Origin: Pteria penguin | Lineage: Eukaryota > Mollusca > Bivalvia > Pterioida > Pteriidae | DNA length: 64,000 bases | Direction of reading: 5' to 3' | NCBI GenBank assembly: GCA_035048485.1 | Contig: CM068586.1 | Location: 31,776,849-31,840,848, forward strand | Shown here: positions 14,101 to 26,400 of the stretch, one piece after another | Layout: the number at the start of each line of letters is the position of its first letter | Numbering within the stretch: the stretch's first letter is position 1 | Notes under the pieces: model-generated | Told to the model about the DNA's origin: nothing | The model's input: only the letters and a program-made list of their open reading frames with translations | The model's database searches: none | Translations under genes and position numbers: made by a program

Positions 14101-17100
14101 GGGTAGCTGTCGTAACCTTTGAGGTTATGGTAGAATGCTTTAGCACCAGTATTCGAACCTGAAAATAACCACTTACAAAAGTCATCTCCTGTGCTGTTCC
14201 CGGCAAAAATCTGTTTGTTATTTCCACAATGAGTACAGTAACTTGAAGAATTCACATCTGTATGCATACAATTTTCACACACTTTGTGTACCACACATAG
14301 GTTAGGAGTATGTATGAAACTTCCACACGATGTTTTGTGACAGTTTTTACATACGTTAATTTTCCTTTCCACATATCCAAACTCACATGGTTTCTCTGGT
14401 CTACATGTTCTACGATTGCAGTTTCGACAATCATATATCATTGCAGGAATACAACCCATATCGCATTGTGACATCTCATCTTGTGTGCATTCAAAGTCAA
14501 AGAATATGAAAGTCCTAGGTTTTGGCGGTTTATTGCTCTTATTTGGATGTTTGTCTTCATTCTTGTCTTCCTCTGGCTGTATGTAACACTGATCGGGATC
14601 TACATATTCCTTGCATAAGCTACAATATTTTTCTCCACAAACATGTTCAGATTTATGTCTATCTTTATTGATAGTTTGAAAACACTGTAAACGTTTATAA
14701 TAGGTGTTACATGTATTCTTGCCATTTTGAGTTGTTGTTTTGTGCATTTGAAAGCATGTTGCTGATTTAAAATATCTTCTGCAGTCAGTGCAATACGTCC
14801 CATTGTTATCCTCGTCATCCTCATGTATTTTGTGACAGCAGTGACATACCTGGTTGCAACTGTGTGCCTCCTTGTGATCGTAACCTTTTTTACATTTGTA
14901 ACAAAAGTGGTTTTTGCCAAGGAAGCCTGCCATTGTTGTAATTACATCAAAATGATTATCATGGTGATAAAGATATATCTTTTTATCTGCTTCTGGTCCC
15001 TCAAAAATAAGAGCATTAAAACTGTCTTTTGATAACACATGAAGTTGGTATCCAGACATAACATTCTGAAATTTCTTCAAATCTTCGAGACTGCATTTGC
15101 CTAAAGGAACCCCAACTTTTCAATGTAATTCCTTAGCAAGTACACTTTGTATTTTTCTTCCTTGTCTGATTGAGTTCCATCTCTCATCGTTGTCGACACG
15201 AGCCTTTGCCGTAACTATCGCCCTAGCAGAACAAAGTTCGTCACTATTTCTTATCCTAATGAAACATTGCTTATCTTTTATCATCCTATCGAGGTCTATG
15301 AAATTACATCTTTTTCTTCCTTCACCGGATGGTAGGGAAACATGAATAATGTCAATGTCAAGGCTCTCGTCCAATACAAACTCTTCATATGATTGAATCC
15401 CATTGAATTTCTACTTCAGAGAGAAATCTATCGGCTGTAAGTTGAGGAAGCCGCATAAACGGTAGACTGATAGGGAAATCAAGCTGTGGGCATAGGACAG
15501 ATAGACGTACCAGGTCTGATGAATCCATAAACTGTGTGAGATCGTTAAGAATTGACGTAAAAAGCCTCCGTAAATTTTGTAAAATGTTTGGTAGGTTTCT
15601 TATCTCAATATCCCTAAAAGTAACTCAATATCTGGTTGAGCGTGTCCTAAATTTTGGCATTGCATGCTCGTCTATGACACGTACTGAGTATGTATCTTGC
15701 GGACTGTCATGTTTTGTGATCCTGCGTTTTGTGGATGGCCCAGGCAGAGGTGATGATGACCGCCTTTTTCTACTGCCACCTGTCTGCATGTGATGGCGTA
15801 ATCTATGCACCCCCAAGCTATCGGGTCGATTGAAGACCTGGTGACAGTCTTCACACTCGTGACAAGATGTACTTTTTTGCTTTAACTTATGGTGCTTTAG
15901 ATTATCTTCTCTTGCAAAAGTTTTATTGCAAATATCACAGGCAAAAAATAATTTTTAATTTTTAATAATTCTTGAGGCAAGACTTATTTTTTTGACCCCA
16001 GATCCTTTTGTGCTCAGCTAAGGCATTTGGCTTGGAATACTTGGCTCCACAATGCTGACAGGTATATTTATCCATCATGTTTACTCTTTGGAGGTCTAGG
16101 TGACAATGATCTGGATCTGAAATATAACTATATTTCATTAGTAAGATTTTACCCATAATGCATTTGAAAAGATTTGATTGGTCAACATAGAATTTTATAC
16201 ATTTTAATTAATGTTCACAATCAAATAATTCATTTCAAGTCTATCGCCCGACCTGTGAGGATGTATAAAACAGAGTGTCCCGATTGTGAATTGAAATTTT
16301 CGAGAAAAGATGTAATGTTACAACACAAGCGAAACAAACATAAAAGAAATGAAACTATGGATCTGCAAAATGGTAAAAACTCCATGTCAAATGAATTGTA
16401 TCCGCAGGAAATCAATGAAGCGTATCCGCAGAAAATCAATCAAGCATATCCGCCGCCGCCGCGGGAACACACGTCGCCGGAACTTACGCCGCCGCCGCAG
16501 GAACTTACGCCGCCGCCGCCGGAACTCACGTCGCCGCCGCCGCCGCCGCCGCAGGAACTTACGTCGCCGCCGCCGCCGCCGCGGCAGAAACACACGCCGC
16601 CGGAACAAACGTCGCCGCCGCAGGAACTTACGCCGCCGCCGCCGCAGGCGTGTATTATGAAGCACCCCGTTCACCATGATCGTGTCCGGACCTACTTCTT
16701 GAGGCAAGACTTATTTTTTGACAAATTTATTGCAAAATGTATGGAATGTTTGTGAACCATACCCTCAACGTATCGTGTGGTTGTATAAAAGATGGCAACC
16801 GCTCTATGACGTCATCAAATCTACGGTTCTTCCGGAGGTTGAATTCATTCAAGGCATACCTATCGATCTAGAACAAGACCATTTCTTTGATACCTCTATG
16901 AGGAACCTCATCGTGATCGATGACCTCATGGCTATTTCTGCCAAGGATCCGAGGATCAATGACCTTTTTACAGAAGGCAGTCATCACAGGAACCTTTCCG
17001 TAATAGTACTAAATCAAAACTTGTATTTCCGTAGAGATCCTACACAGAGACGCAGTTGTCATTATCTAGTGTTGTTTAATAATCCTATAGATAAACAACC

Positions 17101-20100
17101 TATCATGACTTTAGCCAGACAAATGTATCCAGGGAATGCACAATATTTTATGGATCGTTTTCAACCAGATTGTTCAACAGAGCAGACGTGTTTTGAAGAG
17201 CTCTCAGACAACATGTCTTCTTGTGACGATTGCGGAATTTTTTTGACAGTACACACAATGTCCAAAGACACATCAAAGAAAATTGGTGTCCCGCACAGAT
17301 GAAAAGAAAAATCGAAGATGATTAACCTCCTGTAGAGAAAAAACAAAAAATAAATGAAAATTTACCTGATTTTGATGAAAATAAAGTATTCAGAAAAATT
17401 CTGAAAGACATCAAAGAAGAATTTGAAGACGAATGGGACTAAAAATATGAAAAATATATAGAACAAGGAATGTCAAAACGAGGCACGAGAAAAGGCCGAC
17501 ACCAAATTGCGCGGGAAATATTACCAACATTTTACTGGAGAATATTATAGACTAATCATGTACTTTCTAAACCTAGAAAAAGGATTAACACATTCAAAAA
17601 TTATTAGAACTTTAAAGAAGTATATAGATAATGGTTACGAGATGAAAGAGCAGTTACAATTGCCATCAGAAAAAAATAGATACCTTTTAGAGCAGTTTCT
17701 AGATGAAAACGATGACTATGATGAAGAAATCGAGGGTGACAATGAAGATAGTGATGAAGACCAAGAAGAGGATGTTGACGGCAGCAATGCCAGCGAATGT
17801 GATGAAGAGGAGAGCGAATAAATAGCGGTACATCAATTGTGTGAATTCATTTATTGTACGTCTGTCTAAATGAACGCACATGGAATCTTATTTAAAAGAC
17901 ATATACTATAATCCCGAAAATCCAGCTAGCTTCAGCGGTCCAGATAAATTATATAGATATGTAAGAAAAGAAGGAAAATATGATATTTCTAGATACCGTC
18001 TTAAAAGATGGCTTCAAAGACAAGAACCTTACTCGTTACAAAGGCCAGCGAAACGAAAATTTCCTAGAGCAACAGTGAATGTTAGTGGAATCGATGATCA
18101 GTGGGATATGGACCTCATGGACATGACTAAATATGCAAAGAAAACGATAACATAACACATACTGGTGGTTATAGATATCTTCTCCAAATATCTATGGCTG
18201 AGACCTTTGAAAAACAAGAGAGGTTCGACGGTATCATCAGCATTAAATGACTCACTTCCGGTAGGAAACCAAACAGAATAAGGTCAGATAAAAGTCAAGA
18301 GTTTAAGGCGGTTCCAGTTCAAACATTGACACAGCAATACGGAATCGGACATATATTCGCTCAAAACACAGAAGTGAAAGTAAATTATGCAGAGAGGGCC
18401 ATCAAAACCATAAAGACGAAAATAAATCGATAGTTCACTTATAAACAAACCTATCGATATATCGATGAATTTGCAGCAAGCTATAACCACACATACCGTA
18501 GCACCATAGATACGGAACCGATATCGGTAAATAAAACAAACGAAGAGGAAGTGCGTCTTTCTACTTATTTATCGAATGTAAAACGCAGGAGGACAGTGGA
18601 TTGAAGAACACGTTTCAGGTTTAAGATTGGAGATAAAGTACGAATAACGTACTTGACTAATCTGTTTACCAGGGAATACGATTCCAAATGGTCTGGAGAA
18701 ATTTTCACCGTATCCAAGCGATTTATGCGCAGTAACATACCAATGTATAAACTTGAGGATTTCTACGGCGAAGAACTTACAGGGTCATTTTATCAACCCG
18801 AGCTAGCCAAAACTGACATGAGAGACGATGATGTATTTAAAATTGAAAAAAGATACTTAAAACAAAAAGAACTGGACAAAATAAACAATACTTTGTAAAA
18901 TGGTTATATTGGCCGAAAAGGTTTAATTCTTGGATAAATGCATCGAATGTTGAGCAATTATAAATCATGTATATCATGTATCAAAATTGTATGATATTCT
19001 CTAAATAAAAATTAGAAACAAAAAAAAAAGTTTTGCTTTACGTAATGCATACTGGTTAATAGTAATCATATATAGTCATGGTAATCGTTTCTGATTAATG
19101 ATATACTTCAGAGGATGTCACGTGATGTCCTCAACAACAGCTGTCACCAGCTCGTTGTCTCTAACGCCAACAGTGTCGGCCCGCATGGTCTATCAGTCGG
19201 AGAGATCTTCGGATCCATATCGGGGACATGAGTACGTAAATGCTCTCCCTCCGTGTGAGCCGTACCCATCGCCCTAGGATCTTACATCTTAGCCGATGCG
19301 TAAGTGACTACCTCAGAAACGAATTACATCAAGATTTACTTCATATTTGTTAGTATAAACTAAATACTTACTCAGATTTTTTCCTCTGTGCGAAAGTGGA
19401 AACACCTTAGAAATTTTCGCTGGAATGATGATTTTTCTTCGAAATTTTGGCCTTTTTATAGGCTCTGAACATACCAATATGTATTGTGTAATTTGATTGG
19501 TTAATTTTGTTATTTTTCTTTCAGTATCGGTTTGTCTGTCGGAGTGATCAGTCGCGTTTATTACTTCTCTCTGATATTTCTATCTTCTTTTTAACATTTT
19601 TATCATCATTTCATATAGTGTTTTTTTTAAGTTTACATTTCATATTAACGTTCAGAACCTTCATTTTATTCAATATTTTACCTAGGTTCATTTTATCCGT
19701 CGGTGCGATCAGGGGTATTTCCCACTTCACATTTCGTTATTTAAACTTGCCGCTGACGAGACCCGAACCTGCGACTCAGACCAGTAACCTGGCGCGTTAA
19801 TCGACTGAGCTATTTCCACGTCTGTCTTCACTGTGTTAACTTTAAGATATATTTACACGCCTGTACAAGTGAAAATAGGTCACGCGTAAAGCATGTATAC
19901 TCGGTGTATCAAAAAATGTGTATTTAAACTGTGTATCATGAATAATTGGATAAATTGTGTGGTTTGGACATTGGATTGGAATGTTATTCACAACACAGAC
20001 GATTGAGTTTAATACGCACATGTTGATTAAAACTAATAGTTTTATGTATTTGGAATATTTCTCAACAGGTAGTGCTGACGTTACATTTTCTTTGTGATTT

Positions 20101-23100
20101 CGATACTTGCAAATAATTGATTTTAGAAATGTATTCTAATGTTATATTTTCATTACTTAGCTGTATTACGTAATGTGGACGTTACGTCATATGTGTCAAT
20201 GATAGAGGCCATTCTTAATTAATTCATAATAATCCGCAATTAATGTAGACATAATCATATATCTTAATGGACACACGAGAAGGTTCAAAAGCTAACTAAA
20301 CAAAAAGAAGAGAGGGGTGGGGGCTTATGGGTATACTTCTATGAGACGACATACAGGAGGACGGATAGAACCGGTTTAAACCGGTCAACAATTGGTCTAG
20401 AGAGATGCCACTGACTACTCATCAATGTTATCACCGGCCTAAGCCGGTGTGGCCTAGTGGATAAGGTGCTCGGCTCGTGATCGAGAGGTCGCGGGTTCGA
20501 CTCCCGCCCGGGGCACACCGGTGTTCTGTCTTTCGGATGAGACAGTAAAAACCGAGGTCCCGTGTCACGGTAGGCGTGGTACGTAAAAGATCCCTCACTG
20601 CTTCGGGTGGGTCCGTTGCAAAGGTCTAAATTTGTATGCAATGCATCAGGCAGATGCCGTCACCATATACGTGAAATAATCGTGGAGTGACGTAAAACAA
20701 TAATCAAACAAACAAACAAACAAAATCACCGGCCTTCTGAGTGGTGATGATTACTAAAGATATCTCCTAACGTTCAATAATTTCTTTAATGTTTTATATT
20801 AGCAGATGTGCAAGATACAGATTTACAATGAAACTATTATAAGAGAATATTTGTAAATATACATGGCGACCATGAATACACTCTAGTATTCAAATGTTAC
20901 AATCGTCTTATCTGATCTTTCAACGTGTAATAAAACAGTCGTTGAAGGTATATGACTAGTTCGGAAAGTATAGACCTCCAACAAACGTATTCCACAATAT
21001 TCCATTATTGCAGTATATGTGAATACACCAGAGCACTTTCGTATCTACGACAACGTACTGTCAAATCAAATACAGCCAAGCAAAGCAAACCATTGAATGT
21101 TTGTTAGATACTTACTCAAAGCAGAGTTGTCTACACGCTACTCTGGCGTTGGCTGTTCCCCAGTAATCGTCGCAGATGGCGCCCCATTGACCATTATAGT
21201 ACACCTCCACGAATCCTATCCCGTTTAAGCCGCTGGGACCGACGATTCGTAACGCTCCGTTGGCTAAAACAGGATTTACTGAAGAAATATAAGAAAAAGT
21301 AAATATCTCAAACTTACTACTGCATTACACCATTTGACAGGTGGATTTAAATAAAACTACTATATGAGTGTGACACAAAACGTGGCCGTGTTTTGATAAT
21401 AGGTCCACAATTCCTAATGTTGCCCTAAATATGCACGTATGATAAACAACAGATAAGCCTGCAAGATTCGGAGATTCGGATCTTGAAAAGCATTCAACTA
21501 ATGGCCGGCAGTTATTACTTGATCTGTCACTACAAGGCAAATACACAGACTTTGGCATGGCTAATGTCTAAGCGGGATCCTTAGAATGTTGACTGAAGAT
21601 CAAAAGAAAAACAGGTACGATATTTCTTTGCATCTTTTCCTTCATTATGAGAATGATCCCGAGAATTTTATGCGTAAAATTGTAGCTCGTGATGAAACTT
21701 GGATTTACCATTTTGATCCAAAATTTAAGAAACCAAGCTTGCTATGGATTCATTCTAACTCACCTCCTTCTAAAAAAAATCAAGAGAGTTACCGTAGCTG
21801 GGAAAGTCGTGACCTCTTTCTTTTGGGACTATCAGGGAATAATCATGATTGATTTTCTTGGGGGAAAACCGCACGATAAGTGGTGCATGAGGAGGTTGTG
21901 AAAAGATGAAAGCTAACTACTACAGGCGTTCTGCTCTTGCAAGAGAATGCACCCGCTGATTCTTCCCAATCTGCAATGGCAGCTGCTACGGAATGCAGCT
22001 TCGAGGTTCTTCCTCATCCCGTATTCTCCAGATTTAGCCCCCTCTGACTTCCATCTGTTCTCAGAACTAACATCTAATCAACGTGCTAAGAATTTTGGAT
22101 GCAATGAGGGTGTCATGGACGCTGTATACGAGTCCTTAGGGGTGCATTGAGATAAAGGGAGATGGTACTAAAATCAATGACATTTTTTTTCAATCCAGGG
22201 TAATTTTCAAGTACAGGACAGACAACTTATCTGTACGTATAACACTAATGTACCTGTAGGAATACAGTCATCTGTACGGATAATACTCGCGTACCTGGTA
22301 AGACTGTAGTTATCTGTATGTATAGTACTGACGTACATGTAGGACTGCAGTTATCTATAGGTAAAACACTGACGTACCTGTAGGACTGCAGTTATCTGTA
22401 CGTATAATACTGACGTACCTGTAGGACTGCAGGTATCTGTACGTATAACACTGACGTACCTGTAGGACTGCAGTTATCTGTATGTATAATACCGACGTAC
22501 CTGTAGGACTGCAGTTATCTGTACGTATAACACTGACGTACATGTAGGACTGCAGTTATCTGTACGTATAACACTGAAGTACATGTAGGACTGCAGTTAT
22601 CTGTACGTATAACACTGACGTACCTGTAGGACTGCAGTTATCTGTATGTATAATACTAACGTACTGTAGGACTGCAGTTATCTGTACGTATAACACTGAC
22701 GTACCTGTAGGACTGCAGTTATCTGTACGTATAATACTGACATACCTGTAGGACTGGAGTTATCTGTACGTATAACACTGACGTACCTGTAGGACTGCAG
22801 TTATCTGTACGTATAACACTGACGTACCTATAGGACTGTGTTTATTGGATTATATAACAGTGTTGTACCTGTAGGACTGGGTTATCCGTTTGTATTATAC
22901 TGACGCACCTGTAGGACTGTGGTTATTGGATTGTAGAGAACTGACGTACCTGTAGGACTGCAGTTATTTGGTTGTACTATGGCAGGCGGATTGGTGGTTG
23001 GTGGAGCAATCGGTACAGGAGTTGCCCCGCTTGTGTCACAGATCACACCCACGTCTTCAGCATGGTTACAGTTATGGATCCCCCATCCATTGAATACGCA

Positions 23101-23437
23101 CTTATCAATGTTGTCCTCTGTACCATCACACCTCAAGTTATCCATCCAGATTTGGCCTGTACCCTGTCCAAACTGATTAACATCAAGAACGACCGTTCCT
23201 CCATTGCTGGAAAAATTGACACAATAAGAAAAATGACATGCAGGATTATGATAACATATTGCAATGATTCTTGACGCTATATTGTCTATAATTTATCTAT
23301 TATTTTCATTTATTGGAATTTTTTTTCATTATTCATGAAAGTTTCGGTATGTCGTGCTTGGACTCGGAGGAAGGGTTCCTATGTTTCAGCTCCTTCTTCG
23401 TCTTACTTGTCCCGAAAAAGTGATAATAATAATAATA

Positions 23438-23475
<38 letters not shown>

Positions 23476-26400
23476 TAGAAACGAGCTCGTTGCTAAAGCA
23501 ACGAGTAGGTTTCACAAGTTAAAGTTGAAGCAGCGAAGCTGAGATCTCCTACTCTAATACAAAATTCTTTTTCACGATCCAGATATCTGATCTTTAGTGA
23601 TGGTATCCACATTGCGCAATCTACTTGCAGAAATTGTAGGTAACGGCGACTTACATTATACACATTATACTGAAGCCTACATCGCACAATATCGACTACT
23701 CTTGACCATATATTTGAAACAAGAAACATGTAGGACAATCACACTTAGTACAATCTGCACGTGTAACCTAGATCTTCAGTCCTTACTGCCGCTTTATGTT
23801 GTTTATTTATTTATTAACTTACGCAAGGTATTTCGCGTGTTGTACAGATGTTTGACCTTGAATCGCCTCTCTGCTGGAATAAACAATTCTCCTCGCGATG
23901 AACTTACGCAAGTTATTTCGCGTGTACAGATGTTTGACCTTGAATCGCCACTCTGCTGGAATAAACAATTCTCCTCGCGATGGCCTTTAGTAATGCCGCT
24001 TTCCCCAATATACAAAAGAAAGACTTGACAATGTCTCGTATTCCACAGGTAAAGCACTGTAACTGGCGATTAATTCACACACGTTTGAAGTCCTGTATAA
24101 CAGCGGCGCAGTGCGAGGTATTAAGCAAGGCAAATTGACCGCGCTTCTCTAATGTGTAATGCCGACGCTCGGAGAAGATTTCTTTATAGCCTTGTTCAGC
24201 AAGTAGCTCGTTAGAATGTAAATTTGCTTTTTTTTTTTTTTCTTTTTTTTTTTTGTGTTTGGGGGGGGGGGGGGGGGCCTGGTTTATTTTTTGGTTTTTT
24301 TTTTGTTTAAGAATTCGAATGCATAATACTTTCTCAAACTCTATTTTATAGAAAGCACTTTAAATCGCGATTGAATTAATCGCGAGTTACTGCGCCTTGT
24401 CCATGGAAGAAGTCCTATATCACAGCGGTGTCGTGCAAGGTTATTAAGCAAGGCAAATTGACCGCGCTTCTGAAGATATGTTTATTGCGTTGTTCATCAG
24501 TAGAGTGCCCAAAATTTGATTTTTGTTTAAGAAATCGAAATCAAAATGCTTTCTCAAACTCTTGTTTTTATAATTTGTTCATACGACGAATAAAAAATAC
24601 TTGAAAGTTACGCAAGTAAGATATTTTTATAAAAAAATCTTTAAATTGCTCACTTTCAAATACCGGGAAACATGTTTCATAGTAAAATCGTTACGGAAAA
24701 TCGTTTCGTAATGTTTTGGAAACTAAAAGACTAAAAATAAGACAGTTTTGAACATTACGTAATTTTTAAAAAACTTTAAATTGAAATAGAGGCCAAACTA
24801 AAAGAGATAGATAATATCGGCCGATGAAAGTTCTAAAGATATGAACCTAGAGAACATAACAGTGAAAATTTGAGAGATCTACCATTAAAACTAAAAAGCT
24901 ACATACGCGAAAATCGAAAAATATTAAATCTTACGTAATTCTCTTAATACGTCGTATATTTCGAAAATTTTTTTCATTAAACGGGAGTATGTGTCTGTGA
25001 GAATGAATAGCCGAAACATGAAATTTCAAAGTAAAGAGTCGGTAGATACCCTCATTCCCTATCATGCTACCACTTTTCACATCTCTACCTTCTTTAATAA
25101 GCGAGCTTTAGCTGAAAACCATTTCATTAAACATTAATGAACTTTATGTGACGTTGAAGCATCACTTTAAAGGGGGTTGTCGTGTTTAAACCTAAATAAC
25201 TCGAAAACAGTAAGAGTTAGCGAAAATTTGATGGCACTGTTATGCATATAAATTTTCGCGCAGAATCGATTGCAACAATCCCGATTCGATAAGATGAAAA
25301 TTAATGGAGTTATGACGTCATTTACAAAGTATGACGTCATTTTCAGGAATTTGGTACCATGCCAATTCCCTTTTGTCAGTCGGTAGATATTTGCATTCTC
25401 TTTTATGCTACCAAATTTCATACCTCTAGCTTTATCAATAAGCGAGACACAGGTACCTGAAGTTTTAAATTGTATTTTAAGGAAAGGCCAAACACTGAAC
25501 TTTGACCGCAAATATCTCGAAAACGGTAAGAGATATCGAAAATCTGAGACCAGACCTTTCTCCTTTAACTACTTTTTCACGCAGAATCGATTGCAACAAT
25601 CCCCGATTCGATACGATGAAAAATAAGGGAGTTATGACGTCATTTAGAAAAGTATGACGTCATTTTCAGGAATTTGGCACCTTGCCAATTCCCTTTTGTC
25701 AGTCGGTAGATATTTGCATTCTCTTTTATGCTACCAAATTTCATACCTCTAGCTTTATCAATAACCGAGACACAGGTACCTGAAGTTTTAAATTGTATTT
25801 TCAGGAAAGGCCAAACACTGAACTTTGACCGCAAATATCTCTAAAACGGTAAGAGATATCGAAATTCTGTTGCTGGTATTTACCATTTTACTTTTTCACG
25901 CAGAATCGATTCCAACCGTCTCCGCCTCGATCCGATGAAAAATAAGGGAGATATGACGTCATTTACAAAGTATGACGTCATTTTCAGGAATTTGGCTCCA
26001 TGCCAAATTCCTCTTGTCAGTCGGTAGATATTCTCAATCTCTATCATGCTACCAAATTTCACACCTCTATCTTCCTCAATAAGCGAGCTATAGGCGAAAA
26101 CATTTCATGAATAATTAATGAGTGTTGATGACGTCACAAACATCACTTTAAAGGGGGTTGTCGTGTTCAAACGCAAATAACTCGAGAACCGTAAGAGTTA
26201 GCGAAAATCTGAGAGCACTCTACTGGTAGGTATTTGAACGCTCTATCGAATGGAAGAAACCCGATCAAAATCCGACTGCAAATAAAGTCGCTAGACCTTG
26301 CCAAAGATTTGATTCGAAAATTTTCAATAATTTCAAAAATATTGGCCGCATGCCATTTTCATTCTAGAGGTAGATTAAGAATGTGGAAACATGTTTAGAT

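Larger units (their letters stand above)
11428..20419 (-). mobile_element. Polinton (Maverick) element, 8992 bp, decayed
   Basis: Both ends read AGTAGTCAGTG inward and are flanked by the same 6 bp, CATCAA (11422-11427 and 20420-20425), the duplication size known for Polintons. Inverted termini are about 260 bp. Inside, on the minus strand, is a protein-primed DNA polymerase B; on the plus strand a zinc-finger/A32-type ATPase, an acidic protein and an integrase. All are broken. Length is about half of usual Polintons; no capsid or protease gene is seen. It sits in the intron that divides SRCR2. Confidence 0.95.

Noticed and set aside
16349..16707. Arg-rich open frames on both strands
   Set aside because: Other-frame readings of the (GCC)n linker in the Polinton ATPase gene.
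19746..19822. tRNA gene
   Set aside because: A and B boxes are present but the cloverleaf stems do not pair.
20441..20515. tRNA gene at SINE head
   Set aside because: It continues into a SINE body and tail, has target duplications, and recurs elsewhere in the window.
22225..22975. CRISPR-like array
   Set aside because: Units are contiguous near-identical 41-mers without unique spacers, in a eukaryotic intron.
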